Assembly (NCBI GenBank): GCA_942486035.1
Contig: CALNXK010000034.1
Coordinates: 1,386,501-1,450,500, forward strand
Direction of reading: 5' to 3'
Source of the DNA: Porites lobata
Taxonomy: Eukaryota; Cnidaria; Anthozoa; Scleractinia; Poritidae
Length of the DNA stretch: 64,000 bases
Below are positions 46,314 through 58,687 of the stretch, one piece after another. Below the pieces are notes generated by a model that made no database searches, was not told the origin of the DNA, and saw only the letters and a program-made list of their open reading frames with translations. A program made the translations under genes and the position numbers. The number at the start of each line of letters is the position of its first letter. The stretch's first letter is position 1.

Positions 46314-47472
46314 TACGCTAGCAGGGGAAACCCCTGATAATATTTAAGGTATGGTCACTTGCAAGTTAACCGACATTTAGATGTTGAATAGGTATCCTTG
46401 GGTTTGAAACGCTAAGGTTTTGTTGCCTGTAGTCTGATTGAGTTTGGTGGCGATTGCCAGCCAGTGAACCGTACTAATACGAGGCGAAACAGTAACGTCC
46501 AATGACCCTTTACACTGCATGTTCAAGGTGGTAGAAGCGATTAATTTATTTTTATTTGTTTATTTTATATCATTTCATTTATTGCAAAGTATAACAGTTA
46601 CAACAATTACAGTAATTATCACATAGCATACATGCACACACTGACTATACACCGAAGCACACATTCAATTATGCAAGTACTACACTGATGCCATCAGCCT
46701 ATTTTAAGCTATGGGTAGAAGCGATTATCCAGTACGCTATTTTGATTAAAAGATACGGGCGATTACACCGTAAGAGTTCTACAGATTGGACATCAAGGCT
46801 GTAAGTACACTATTTCGATTTGGTGAGCTTATTTATCTGGTGAAGGCTTTCTTTAGAGTTAGCGGAGTCCCGTTACGATGTTTCCACTTTGAATCAAACC
46901 CGCACTATTGCTCTTTAGTCTCACGTGTGCAAAATAAGTCATCCTTATCATGCAGGACCTTTACAACCTCTTACCGTACAGTGCTAAAGTAGGCACTTCT
47001 GAAAATACATGGAATATTTTCAGAAGCAGTTAATATAAGACATTTAGTGGAAATTAGGCAAATAACTTTGGACTGTCGGGTATTATGTTCGTCTATATAT
47101 TCTAAGCGGCAACTGTGCGTGCCCTTGAGTCAGCCACAAAAACGTTATAAAGAACACTGCCTCTGGGTTGTTCACCTGTAAACTGTTCTCAATCTAAAAA
47201 ACTCTACCTTTTCCATTTCTTAACAATGAATTAAACGAAGACAGAATTCTTTCAGGATGATTGGTAGAGGTTATTCCAAATTATAGGAACGCTCCCATGT
47301 GAGTCAGGGCACTACAAACTGGCCGTCGAAGCCGAGTCAACCTTGTACATAACTCATGCAGTCATACTACATTGCTCGAGACTCAAAATTAAGTTTTCTA
47401 AATTCACGTACTGTATTTTTGAAGTCGTTTGACAATTCAAATCGAACATAGCACATTTACACATTCATGGGC

Positions 47473-47730
47473 TTAAAATCGAGAAGTGTCTAACTTACGG
47501 AACCAGTCGATGTTCCGAAGCGATGATAGCCTCGCGTTTTTCATCCAAAGTCGATGAAACCTCACGGTAACTTCAGGCTTGTCAAATAACGCATGAAAGC
47601 CATCCGACCGTTTAGCTGGAATGAACCTTTCCACTAAGATCATAACCGTGACAAGCGTAAGCTCGTGATAACCGAAATAACCTACACTAAGAACCACCAA
47701 GCACGACCAAAGGATTCTTTTGACTTCCAT
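47473..47730 (-). pseudogene. Duplicated first exon of the START-like gene (array copy 2)
   Basis: The same 85-aa ORF as at 43131-43388, with an identical predicted protein, 4342 bases further on. It has the same loss of the ancestral donor GT and the same downstream GTAAGT. The identity indicates a very recent duplication or gene conversion. Confidence 0.7.
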
Positions 47731-49820
47731 GTGTAGAGTTATATGTATATAAATATATCGTATAAAGGTGTGTGAAAATTTCTCCCAGCGGGTGGGTGCT
47801 AGGTAATTCGGCCTGTCAAGATTTTCCTTGCGCGAAAACAAAAATTGTTATCCTGTAAAATTTGCCGAACAAACTGAAATTACAAGGGCATTTGACACGG
47901 AAACCTCTAGTAAAAGCCATCACATCCAGCTTTGTTTACTCACGCACACTCATGATATTTAGTGCGTGACATGACAAAGCAAGAATATTTAGTGCCACAC
48001 AGAGTCAAAAGTAATTTGTCATAATGAACTTCAAGCGCTCATTTATCTCCTCCACTACCAATAGCCGCAGCAGACCGTTATCAAGCAACAGGGTATTAGG
48101 GAAAAAAAGCTGAGCTTACTTACTTATTTCAATAATTTTTTAAAGAAGTAATAAAAAACGGCACATACTCGGGCATGTTCCGGGGTGTTGAGTACATGCG
48201 ATAAAAGACCATACACTAACAAAGAGTGGTTCAATATGCGGTAAAAAATGAAAGTCAGAGCTGCCTTCCATTCTTCCTTGTTTGTGTATTACCCCTTCGC
48301 ACTGACCGAGAGTGACTTTTCAGCTTGTTCGCGAAGAAATGTAGAGGTTAATTAATGATTGCCGATTCTTCAACTTTCATTTAGACTACCTACTCTGGGT
48401 ACCTACTATTAAGTGGATTGCGGAAAGTGTTGGACCCATACCGCAGAAGACAGATCTCTCTCCTTTGAAACAACACACATTCGAAATCTCGAAATCAAAT
48501 GGCAGAAAATGTTCAGTAACATTTAGGATTTTACTATTTGTCAGCAAAGAAAAACAATGTACATGAATAGATCACGCCACAGTTGTTGGCTATCCAATAT
48601 CCTCAATAAAAGAAAGCCTTTGTTTTGTTTCGGAATATCATGACATTATGGATGATCCAATAACATCAATGGGTCATCTTAAGTCTCACGTGCTCGAAAG
48701 AAGTCATCTTTATCATGCAGCACCATTGCAACCTCTTATAGTAACTGCTAGGCATTTCTGAACGTATATTTAATATCTTAGGGGACAGTTAACATAAGAC
48801 ATTCAGTGGAAATTTGGCAGATAACTGTGGACTGCCGAGTTTTATATTCGTCTATACAGTCTAATGTCCAGAGCGTCAATGGGACGGAACTGCCGGTGAA
48901 CCGATCTCCGTTTCTCGACTCACGATAAACACTGCCCTCGGACATATTAAAGATCAGTGCTGAGATTGCCTTGTCTTCTTTTGATGAAATCTGCGGGCGA
49001 GCCGATTTACTGAGATGGAAAGATCGCCGTGTCCAGCTATGATGTTAACATGTGAAATTTATTGTAGACTCATTTGATGATAAAATCAATAAAGTGAGCG
49101 TGTGATGCTGATATGCTAAACACTCGCCATCGCAGAGCGCCACTTAAACGATTACAGGTAGTCGATCGACTGGACAACGTCTTATCAATGGTCTAGGGGC
49201 CCGAACTATCTTCCTCACTGCCTGTCGAATGGTAAACCAATTGAAAACGGCGATTACCTCGGAGGAAACGCGAACGACAGAATCGCCGCGCTGTGTCGAG
49301 AAAAGACTCGGGTCACAACGCTCGTGGATGCACAGGTAGTCCATATACAGGTGGACAAGATCATAATAATCCATGGGGCCGATTTAGGGGCCGATTATGT
49401 ACCTCCCTCAATGCCTGTTGATGTACGAGCTGGACAAGGGCATATTTTCAATGGTTGCCGATTATGTTCCTCCCTAACTGCCTGCCGAATTTGAAACTTG
49501 AACGGCGTTGCCTCGAAAGACTCACAAAGAACGGCATCCTTGCGCTGCATTGAGCAAGTGTTACACTTGCACCTTCGATCGCAATGCTGTTTGACGTACA
49601 GGTAGTCCATGTAGAAGAACAAGGTCACAATCATCTATGGCTTAGGGGCCGATTATGTACCTCCCTCACTGCCTGTCGATGTACAAGCTACTGTGGACAC
49701 AATTCACAATTATCGTGGCAAGGCACAAGATACATTGCTGCGACTTGTAATCCATGCAATAGCCAGGTCATTGTAAATAAGTGCTCAGGGGAATTAAACC
49801 GTCCTCACGATCCGCATTCT

Positions 49821-50194
49821 TCAGGGGCACCCAAAGAGAATATAGTTCAAAACACCACTTAAACATAGCCTTGTTGAACGTATTTTAGTATTTAAAGGGT
49901 AGATATAGGCATAATTTTATCCCCTAAAAGTTTTCATCTGTTCGGATTTCCTAGCTGAAAGTCTAGTGATCCGCCAAAAATTATTTCAGCCAGTTAAAAG
50001 GCTCCCGAAAATTCTAGGTGACCTTTTTAAGGTAAAAGTCCGTTAAAAATGGGCAGTTATACCACTTTTTAGATGTTCGAAAATCCTCGGAGAGGCAAAC
50101 AAGCAAGAAATTTTACAACAACTGTTTCGAAAATTCTAGATCTCAAATCGTCTTCCGAACAGATATTTTCCGAAATGACGTTGGGTGCTCCTGA
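49821..50194. mobile_element. 374-bp MITE with TCAGGGGCACCCAA ends, unit 3
   Basis: Terminal inverted repeats TCAGGGGCACCCAA and TTGGGTGCTCCTGA. Related copies lie at 37018-37376, 37440-37785 and, truncated, 36848-36946. It ends 15 bases before the 64-aa ORF. Confidence 0.75.
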
Positions 50195-50209
50195 TTCTTC
50201 CTTTTCAAG

Positions 50210-50404
50210 ATGAAGGATGTGCTTCGTACTTCTCTTCAGAACTTCGAACTTATTAAAGAAACGCTTGTCGATGTACAAGTAGTCCATGCAGGTGGACACG
50301 ACCAGAAGGCGAAGGAACGCATCGCCGCCGCGAGAGAAAATGTCCAGAGCGTCAACGAGACGGAACAGTCGGTGAACGGGCCGCCGTGTCTCTCCTCACG
50401 ATAA
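50210..50404 (+). CDS. Unrecognised 64-aa ORF at the start of the module region, unit 3
   Basis: An ATG-initiated ORF, MKDVLRTSLQNFELIKETLV..., continuing through DVQVVHAGG and KERIAAARENVQS to a stop at 50404. Its start is homologous to the ATGGAGGATGG after P1 in unit 1, suggesting that this is the ancestral 5' coding end of the P1 gene. It begins 15 bases after a TE end, so its native promoter is gone here. Conserved in unit 5. Function unknown; it may be a remnant. Confidence 0.35.
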   Translation: MKDVLRTSLQNFELIKETLVDVQVVHAGGHDQKAKERIAAARENVQSVNETEQSVNGPPCLSSR

Positions 50405-50884
50405 ACACTGCCTTCGCACATATTGAAGACATGCAGTGTGCGTGTGATGCTAGTAAGCTAAACACGCGCCATCACACTCCAGCCATTACAGGTAGTCCAT
50501 CAACTGGACAAGGGCATAGTCATCAATGGTCTAGGGGCCCACTATGTTCCTCCCTCACTTCCTGTCGAACTGATTTCCAACCGAAACGGCGATTAAATGC
50601 GAACAACAACATCACCGCACTGTGTCGCAACGCTTGTGGATGTACAGGTAGTCCATGCAGGTGGACAAGGTCATAATCATCAGTGGCTTAGGGGCCTATT
50701 ATGTATCTCCCTCAATGCCTGTTGGTGTACAAGCTGGGCATAAATATCATGGCAAGATACATAGCTGCAACACGCAGTCCATGCAGTGGATAGATCATAT
50801 TTTGACCTAAACAACGATTTCAGACACGCCACTAATTTTTTTTCCCTCCACCGTTTTTTTCCGGGTGCTATCAGATTGTAGAAG

Positions 50885-50944
50885 TGACGTCACAAATGAG
50901 TTATATAAGCAGTGATCAGACTCACCAAATTCATAATGCCTTGA
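50885..50944 (+). promoter_or_regulatory. P2 promoter, unit 3
   Basis: CRE 50885-50892, TATATAA 50902-50908 and the short upstream ORF are conserved despite the more diverged coding copy downstream. Confidence 0.72.
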
Positions 50945-50951
50945 ATCTGCA

Positions 50952-51410
50952 ATGGATGAAGACCAAGAAATGATAGATGTGGATCAAGAGGATCAAGCCA
51001 TGGACACTAGCGAATCCCCAGGAGAACAGCAGTGGAAGGGAATCATAGAGGCCTTACAGGAGGACATGACAAATCATGTATCGACCCTTATCACGGGTCA
51101 CATAGATAAACTGTTGACGCCTATAATAGTAGACATGGTGATGGAAAAGGCCATCTGTGCTTTGCAGACAAAGCTGAAGGATAGACTTGGCTGTCCCACT
51201 CAATCAACGGAGGCTCCAATTATAAAGCGACTCATCACTATGATGGGGATACAGTTAATGGAAGGAATTCTATGTTCAGAACAGCAGTCTACCTTGACGG
51301 CGGAAAGAGTCATCCCAGCAATGATGGAGGCATTGGGCAATTTCGAGCAAATAATGAGTCAAAAAATCAACCAAGTAGTGAATGACATTTTTGCGACTCT
51401 GGGTTGCTAA
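50952..51410 (+). CDS. Unrecognised acidic 152-aa protein, tandem copy 3
   Basis: The most diverged of the four copies. It has Asp9, loss of Arg130-His131 as an exact two-codon deletion, and changes near the C-terminus (QVVNDIFATLGC). The in-frame nature of the deletion and the open frame argue for coding constraint. Sequence after the stop also differs more than in the other units. Promoter elements are intact (CRE 50885, TATA 50902). Confidence 0.6.
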   Translation: MDEDQEMIDVDQEDQAMDTSESPGEQQWKGIIEALQEDMTNHVSTLITGHIDKLLTPIIVDMVMEKAICALQTKLKDRLGCPTQSTEAPIIKRLITMMGIQLMEGILCSEQQSTLTAERVIPAMMEALGNFEQIMSQKINQVVNDIFATLGC

Positions 51411-51669
51411 GAGCAATGTTAGATCTTGGCAAACGCATCTTACTTTGTCATTTAACCGGATCGCATCTGAAGCTCTGCTGCGTGAAAACGTTTGTTACAA
51501 GATTGAATAAACGTAAACTTTTTTTATGAACGCTGTCACATTTGATGCATTGTCAGGAAAAATTTAGAACTGCTATTCAGTAGCAGCCGAGTAATAGTTG
51601 GTTTGTCAGAGATGTTCATGGTCTCTTTCCAAGTGTGGGTCCAACTCCATTGTAATCCACGCTAGCAGA

Positions 51670-51857
51670 AGCCTCTTTTCCCTGCTATCCGCCCGCTGAA
51701 TATACTAGAGAAAGAGGCTTTCTCTTCTTTCTCCCCGCCCCCTCCCCGTTCCCCTTGACTCGCCCCATTTTCTCCTGTCTTCGGGAGTTTCAACACGGCG
51801 CTTTCGCGATTAAAACCATTCGCGCGCCTGATGAAAACGCCAGCACTGTGCACAGGC
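51670..51857. mobile_element. Same short element, unit 3
   Basis: As in unit 2, with ACGCTAGCAG flanks. Inherited by duplication rather than by new insertion. Confidence 0.6.
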
Positions 51858-52356
51858 TACGCTAGCAGGGGAAACCCCTGATAATATTTAAGGTATGGTC
51901 ACTTGGAAGTTAACCGACATTTAGATGTTGAATAGGTATCCTTGAGTTTGAAACGCTAAGGTTTTGTTGCCTGTAGTCTGATTGAGTTTGGTGGCGATTG
52001 CCAGCCAGTGAACCGTACTAATACGAAGCGAAACAATAACGTCCGATGACCCTTTACACTGCATGTTCAAGGTGGTAGAAGCGATTAATTTATTTTTATT
52101 TATTTATTTTATTTCATTTCATTTATTCCAAGGTATAACAGTTACAACAATTACAGTAATTATCACATAGCATACATGCTCACACATTACACACCGAAGC
52201 ACATATGCAATTATACAATCACTACATATGCCATACGCGTATTTAAAGCTATGGATAGAAGCCATTATCCAGTACGCTGTTTTGATTAAAACATACAGGC
52301 GATTACACCGTCAGAGGTCTACAGATTGAACATTAAGGCTGTAAGCACACTATTTC

Positions 52357-55300
52357 GCTAATCTCAAACGATTCTAAATTCCTTTAAAGATCTACAGTCT
52401 ACTGTTCGGTTTACGCTGGGCTCAGAGGACGAAACGATGTTTTCTGACACTTAGAACTTTTTTCAGCTCGACTGCCGGTCAAGGTTTTCAAAACACTAAG
52501 TGGCCGGCAGTCCTATAATCTCAGTAAATTTCACCAAATCGAAAGATTCTACCCATCTAAACTATCGTATGTCGATTTAGAAAAGTCAAGCGATCCTAAA
52601 TTCCTTTATAGATCTACAGGCTACTGTTTTGTTTACGCTGGGCTCAGAAGACGAACGTGTTTTCTGACACTTAGAATTTTTTCAGCTCCACTGCCCGCAA
52701 GGGTTTTCAAATCACTAAATGGCCGGCACTCTTACAATCTCGGAAAATTTCACAAAATCGAAAGATTCTATAGCTAATCTAAACTATCATATGTCGATTT
52801 AGAAAACTCAAGCGATCCTGAATTTCTTTATTGATCTAAAGTATAGTGTTTGGTTTACGCTGGGCAGATAGGTGGAAACCATGTTAAGTGACATCTAGAA
52901 TGTTTTTCAGCTCGACTGGCGGTCAAGGTTTTCAAAACGCTAAATGGCCGGCAGTCCTATAATCTCAGTAAATTTCACCAAATCGAAAGATTCTAGCTAA
53001 TCTAAACTATCATATCTCGATTTAGAAAACTCAAGCGATCCTTAATTTCTTTATTGATCTACAGTCTAGTGTTTGGTTTACGCTGGGCTCATAGGACGAA
53101 ACCCTGTTGTGTGATCATGACACATAGAGTTTTTTTCAGCTCGACTGCCGGTCAAGGTTTTCAAAACACTAAATGGCCGGGAGTCCTATAATCTCAGTCA
53201 ATTTCACAAAATGGAAAGATTCTAGCTAATCTAAACTATTATATGTCCATTTAAAAAACTGAAGCGATCCTGAATCGCTTTATAGATACACAGTCTAGAG
53301 TTTGGTTTACGCTGGGCTCAGAGGACGAAACGATGTTTTCTGACCCTTAGAATTTTTTCAGCTCGACTGCCGGTCAAGGTTCTCAAAACACTAAATGGCC
53401 GGCAGAGTTATAATCTCAGTAAATTTCACAAAATCGAACGATTCTAGCTAATCTAAACTAACATATGTCAATATAGAACGGTCAAGCGATCCTAAATTCC
53501 TTTATAGATCTACAATCTACGGTATATGGTTTACCCAGGGCTCAGATAAAGAAAGCGTGCTTTCTGACACCTAAAGCTTTTCTCAGCTCAACTGCCGGTG
53601 AGGGTTTTCAAAACACTAAGTGGTCGGCAGTGCTATAATCTCAGTAAACTTCACAATATCGGACGATTCTAGCTAATCTAAACTATCATATGTCGATTTA
53701 GAAAACTCAAGCGATCCTGAATTTCTTTATTGATCTACAGTCTAGTGTTTGGTTTACGCTGGGCTCAGAGGACGAAACAATGTTTTCTGCATGACACTTA
53801 GAATATTTTTCAGCTATACCGCCGATCAAGGTTTTCAAACCAGTAAATGGCCGGCAGTCCTATAATCTCAGTAAATTTCACAGAATGGAAAGATTTTAGC
53901 TAATCTAAACTATTATATGTCGTTTTAGAAAACTGAAGCGATCCTGAATCGCTTTATAGATCTACAGTCTAGTGTTTGGTTTACGCTGGCCGGCTCAGAG
54001 GACGAAACTATGCTTTCTGCATGATACTTAGAATTTTTTTCCGCTCGACTGCCCGTCAAGGTTTTCAAAGCACTAAATGGCTGGCAGTCCTATAATCTCA
54101 GTAAATTTAACGAAATGGAAAGATTCTAGCTAATCTAAACTATTATATGTCGATTTAGAAAACTAAAGCGATCCTGAACCGCTTTATAGATCGACGGTCT
54201 AGTGTTTGGTTTAGGCTGGGCTCAGAGGACGAAACGATTTTTTCTTACGCTTAGAATTTTTTCAGCTCGACTGCCGGTCAAGGTTTTCAAAACACCAAGT
54301 GGCTGGCAGTGCTATAATCTCAGTAAATTTCACAAAATCCAACGATTCTAGCTAATCTAAACTAACATATGTCGATTTAGAAAAGTCAGGCGATCCTTAA
54401 TTCGTTTATAGATCTACAGTCTACTGTTTGGTTTACGCTGGACTCAGCGGACGAAAGCGTGTTTTCTGACGCTTAAAGCTTTTCTCAGCTCAACTGCCGG
54501 TGAGGGTTTTCAAAACACTAAGTGGCCCGCAGTGCTATAATCTCAGTAAATTTCACAATATCGGACTATTCTAGCTATTAGAAAACTGAAGCGATCCTGA
54601 ATCGCTTTATAGATCTACAGTCTAGTGTTTGGTTTACGCTGGCCGGCTGAGAGGACGAAACGATGTTTTCTGCATGACACTTAGAATTTTTTCAGCTCGA
54701 CTGCCGCTCAAGGTTTTCAAAACACTAAATGGCCGGCAGTACTATAATCTCAGTAAATTTCACAAAATGGAAAGATTCTAGCTATTCTAAACTTTTTTAT
54801 GTCTATTTAAAAAACTGAAGCGATCCTGAATCACTTTATAGATCTACAGTCTAGTGTTTGGTTTACGCTGGCCGGCTCAGAGGACGAAACGATGATTGTT
54901 TCCTGCATGACACTTAGAATTTTTTCCGCTCGACTGCCGGTCAAGGTTTTCAAAAGGGTAAATAGCCGGCAGTCCTATAATCTCAGTAAATTTCACAAAA
55001 TGGAAAGATTCTAGGTAATCTAAACTATTATATGTGGTTTTAGAAAACTGAAGCAATCCTGAATCACTTTATAGATCTACAGTCTAGTGTTTGGTTTACG
55101 CTGACCAGCTCAGAGGGCGAAATGATGTTTTCTGCATGACACTTAGAATTTTTTCAGCTCGACTGCCTGTCAAGGTTTTCGAAACATTAAGTTCCCGGCA
55201 GTCCTATAATCTCAGTAAAATTCATAAAATGAAAAGATTCTAGCTATTCTAAACTATTATATGTCTATTTAAAAAACTGAAGCGATCCTGAATCTTTTTA

Positions 55301-57825
55301 TAGATCTACAGTCTGGTGTTTGGTTTACGCTGGCCGGCTCAGAGGACAAAACAATGTTTTCTGCATGACCCTTAGAATTTTTTCAGCTCGACTGCCGGTC
55401 ACGTTTTTTAAAACACTAAATGGCCGGCAGTCCTATAATCTCAGTAAATTTCACAGAATGGAAATATTCTAGCTAATCTACACTATTAAATGTCGATTTA
55501 GAAAACTGAAGCGATCGTGAATCGCTTTATAGATCTCCAGTCTAGTTTTTGGTTTCCGCTGAGCTCAGAGGACGAAACGATGTTTTCTGCATGACATCAG
55601 AATGACACTTTGAATTTTTTCAGCTCGACTGCCACTGAAGGTTTTCAAAAGAGTAAATGGCCGGCAGTCTTATAATATCAGGAAATTTCACAAAATGGAA
55701 AGATTCTAGCTAATCTAAACTATTATATGTCGTTTTAGTAAACTGAAGCGATCCGGAATCGCTTTATAGATCTACAGTCTACTATTTGGTTTACACTGGC
55801 CGGCTCAGAGGAGGAAACGATGTTTTCTGCGTGACACTTAGAATTTTTTCAGCTCGACTGCCGGTCAAGGTTTTCAAAATACTAAATGGCCGGCAGTCCT
55901 ATAATGTCAGTAAATTTCACAAAATGGTAAGAATCTAGCTAATCTAAACTATTTTATGTCGTTTTAGAAAACTCAAGCGATCCTGAATCGCTTTATAGAT
56001 CTACAGTCTAGTGTTTGGTTTACGCTGGGCTCAGAGGACGAAACGATGTTTTCTGCATGACACTAAGAAATTTTTCAGCTCGACTGCCGGTCAAGGTTTT
56101 CAAAACACTAAATGGCCGGCAGTCCTATAATCTCTCCTAAATTTCACAAAATGGAAAGATTCTAGCTAATCTAGACTATTATATGTCGCTTTAGAAAACT
56201 GAAGGGATCCTGAATCCCTTTATAGATCTACAGTCTACTGTTTGGTTTACGCTGGGCTCAGAGGACACAACGATGTTTTCTGCATGACACTTAAAATTGT
56301 TTCAGCTCGACGGCCCGTCAAGGTTTTCAAAGCAGTAGACTGTTCACAGTCCCCTATTTTTTCGTGAGATCGATTAGATATACCGCGTCTTCTTACCGTA
56401 ACGGCTATCTTGATTTTAAAATGTAAGATGGGTAGCCCTTAACGCAAAGCTCTCGATCTCGATGATCTTACGGAAAACTAGACGACTGTGAACAGTCTAT
56501 CAAAGCAGTAAATGGCAGGCAGTCCTATACTCTAAGTAAATTTCACAAAATGGAAAGATTCTAGCTAGTGTAAACTATTATATGTTGTTTTAGAAAACTG
56601 AAGCGATCCTGAATCGCTTTATAGATCTACAGTCTAGTGTTTGGTTTACGCTAGCCGGCTCAGAGGACGAAGCGATGTTTTCTCCATGACACTTAGAATT
56701 TTTTCAGCTCGACTGCCGGTCAAGGCTTTCAAAACACTAAATGGCCGGCCGTCGTATAATCTCAGTAAATTTCACAAAACGGAAAGGTTCTAGGTAATCG
56801 AAACCATTAAATGTCGATTTAGAAAACTGAAGCGATCCTGAATTGCTTTATAGATCTACAGGCTAACGTTTGGTAACGCTGACCGGCTCAGAGGACGAAA
56901 CCATGTTTTCTGCATGACACTTAGAATTTTTTCAGCTCGACTGCCACTGAAGGTTTTCAAAAGAGTAAATGGCCGGCAGTCTTATAATATCAGGAAATTT
57001 CACAAAATGGAAAAATTCTAGCTAATCTAAACTATTATATGTCGTTTTAGAAAACTGAAGCGATCCTGAATCGCTTTATAGATCTATAGTCTAGTGTTTG
57101 GTAACGCTGACCGGCTCAGAGGACGAAACGATGTTTTATGCATGACACTTAGAATTTTTTTAGCTCGACTGTCGCTCAAGGTTTTAAAAACACTAAATGG
57201 CCGGCAGTCCTATAATCTAAGTAAATTTCACAAAATGGAAAGATTCTAGCTAATCTAAACTTTAACATGTCGTTTTAGAAAACTGAAGCGATCCTGACAC
57301 GCTTTATAGATCTACAGTCTAGTGTTTGGCTTACGCTGGCCGGCTCAGAGCACGAAACGATGTTTTCTGCATGACACTCAGAATTTTTTCAGCTCGACTT
57401 CCGGTCAACGTTTTCAAAGCAGTAAATGGCCGACAGTCCTATACTCTCAGTAAATTTCACAAAATGGAAAGATTCTAGCTAATCTAAACTATTATATGTC
57501 GTTTTAGAAAACTGAAGCGATCCTGAATCGCTTTATAGATCTATAGTCTAGTGTTTGGTAACGCTGACCGGCTGAGAGGACGAAACGATGTTTTCTGCAT
57601 GACACTTAGAATTTTTTTAGCCCGACTTTCGGTCAAGGTTTTCAAAACTCTAAATTGCCGGCAGTCTTATAATCTAAGTAAATTTCACAAAATGGAAAGA
57701 TTCTAGCTAATCTAAACTATTATATGTCGTTTTAGAAAACTGAAGCGATCCTTAATCGCTTTATAGATCTACAGTCTAGTGTTTGGTTTACGCTGGCCGG
57801 CTCAGAGGACATAACGATGACACTT
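52357..57825. repeat. Satellite array, about 23 monomers of roughly 230 bp
   Basis: Monomers are recognised by ccggcagtcctataatctca, gatctacagtctagtgtttg and gctaatctaaactattatat, recurring every 225-235 bases. Leftmost monomers differ from the later ones (no tgcatg, different sequence after gcgatcct), suggesting two subfamilies. Each monomer contains an inverted pair GACTGCCGG...CCGGCAGTC and a small hairpin AGCGAT-cctga-ATCGCT. No coding potential. Confidence 0.9.
56336..56499. mobile_element. 164-bp MITE inserted in a satellite monomer
   Basis: Perfect 16-bp terminal inverted repeats TAGACTGTTCACAGTC and GACTGTGAACAGTCTA. Flanked by a 9-bp target duplication TCAAAGCAG (56327-56335 and 56500-56508). 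Removing the element restores a normal monomer. A 9-bp duplication suggests a Mutator-like source transposase; this is an inference. Confidence 0.88.
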
Positions 57826-57855
57826 ATCCAATCTCAGGGCGTTTTTGTCTTTACA

Positions 57856-57980
57856 TCATGGCATCAACCACCATTAACCAATAAGAAAGCTCTCCTGTCA
57901 TGACATCACAAGATGACATCACCATTGCCCAATCAGGAAGCTCATCTGTGATGACGTCATACTCCTCCTATAAAAAAGCC
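57856..57980 (+). promoter_or_regulatory. P1 promoter, unit 4, directly after the satellite
   Basis: Same element set, with TGACGTCA 57952-57959 and TATAAAAAA from 57969. One CCAAT box is preserved as GCCCAATCAG. The satellite ends only about 30 bases upstream. Confidence 0.66.
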
Positions 57981-58009
57981 CTCACATACGATATGGTACT
58001 TCTCGTCGC

Positions 58010-58500
58010 ATTTAGGTAGCGACTGCAATGATCAGAACGCAAAGGAACGCATCGCCGCCACGAGAGAAAATGTCCGGAGCGTCACCGAGACGGAACTGCC
58101 GGTGAACCGGCCGCCGTGTCTCTACTCACGATAAACACTGCCTTCGAATATGTAGAAGAAACGCTTGTGGATGTACAAGTAGTCCATGAAGGTGGACAAG
58201 ATCAGAACGCGAAGGAACGCATCGCCGCCACGAGAAAAAATGTCCAGAGCGTCAACGAGACGGAACAGCCGGTGAACCGGCCGCCGTGTCTCTCCTCACG
58301 ATAAACACTGCCTTCGAACATATTGAAGGCATGCAGTATGCGTTTCATGCTAGTAAGCTAAACACGCGCCATCGCACTTTAGCGATTACAGGTAGTCCAT
58401 CAACTGGACAAGGTCATAATCATCAATGGTTTAGGGGCCGATTATGTACCTCCCTCAATGCCTGTTGATGTACGAGCTGGGCATAAATATCATGGCAAAA
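58010..58500 (+). repeat. Shortened module region, unit 4
   Basis: Contains the KERIAAA module twice, one TINTAFEHIE module and a single hairpin module. That module has a type-A upstream half (gattacaggtagtccatcaa) joined to a type-B downstream half (cataatcatcaatggttta), indicating unequal recombination between modules. Confidence 0.55.
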
Positions 58501-58620
58501 TACAAAGCTGCAACACGCAATCCATGCAGTGGATAGATCATATTTTGATCTAAACAACGATTTCAGACACGCCACTAATTTTTTTAGCTCTTTTTTTCGG
58601 GCGTTGATAGATTGTAGAAG

Positions 58621-58680
58621 TGACGTCACAAGTAAGTTATATAAGCAGTGATCAGACTCACCAAATTCATAATGCCTTGA
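58621..58680 (+). promoter_or_regulatory. P2 promoter, unit 4
   Basis: CRE 58621-58628, TATATAA 58638-58644, with the conserved upstream ORF before ATG 58688. Confidence 0.72.
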
Positions 58681-58687
58681 ATCTGCA

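Larger units (their letters stand above)
43131..47472. repeat. Tandem array unit 2
   Basis: The complete 4.34-kb unit: START exon copy, P1, modules, P2, 153-aa ORF, MITE, LINE-like tail. Near-identical to unit 1 apart from one module set and small indels. Confidence 0.82.
48660..50780 (+). repeat. Expanded module region, unit 3
   Basis: Unit 3 lacks the P1 promoter. Instead it has about 1.5 kb of diverged relatives of the unit's own sequence, including TAGTCTCACGTGCTCGAAAG, which is related to DNA near 42575. Several degenerate hairpin modules and a 374-bp TE (49821-50194) follow. Then come the modules starting with the ATG ORF at 50210. Unit 5 (61900-63830) has the same arrangement. Confidence 0.55.
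47473..52356. repeat. Tandem array unit 3
   Basis: START exon copy, then the expanded module region instead of P1, then P2, ORF copy 3, MITE and LINE-like tail. Homology to the other units stops at about 52356 (cactatttcg), where the satellite begins. Confidence 0.8.

Noticed and set aside
52357..57825. CRISPR-like array
   Set aside because: Monomers are roughly 230 bp without distinct spacers and the genome is eukaryotic; it is a satellite.
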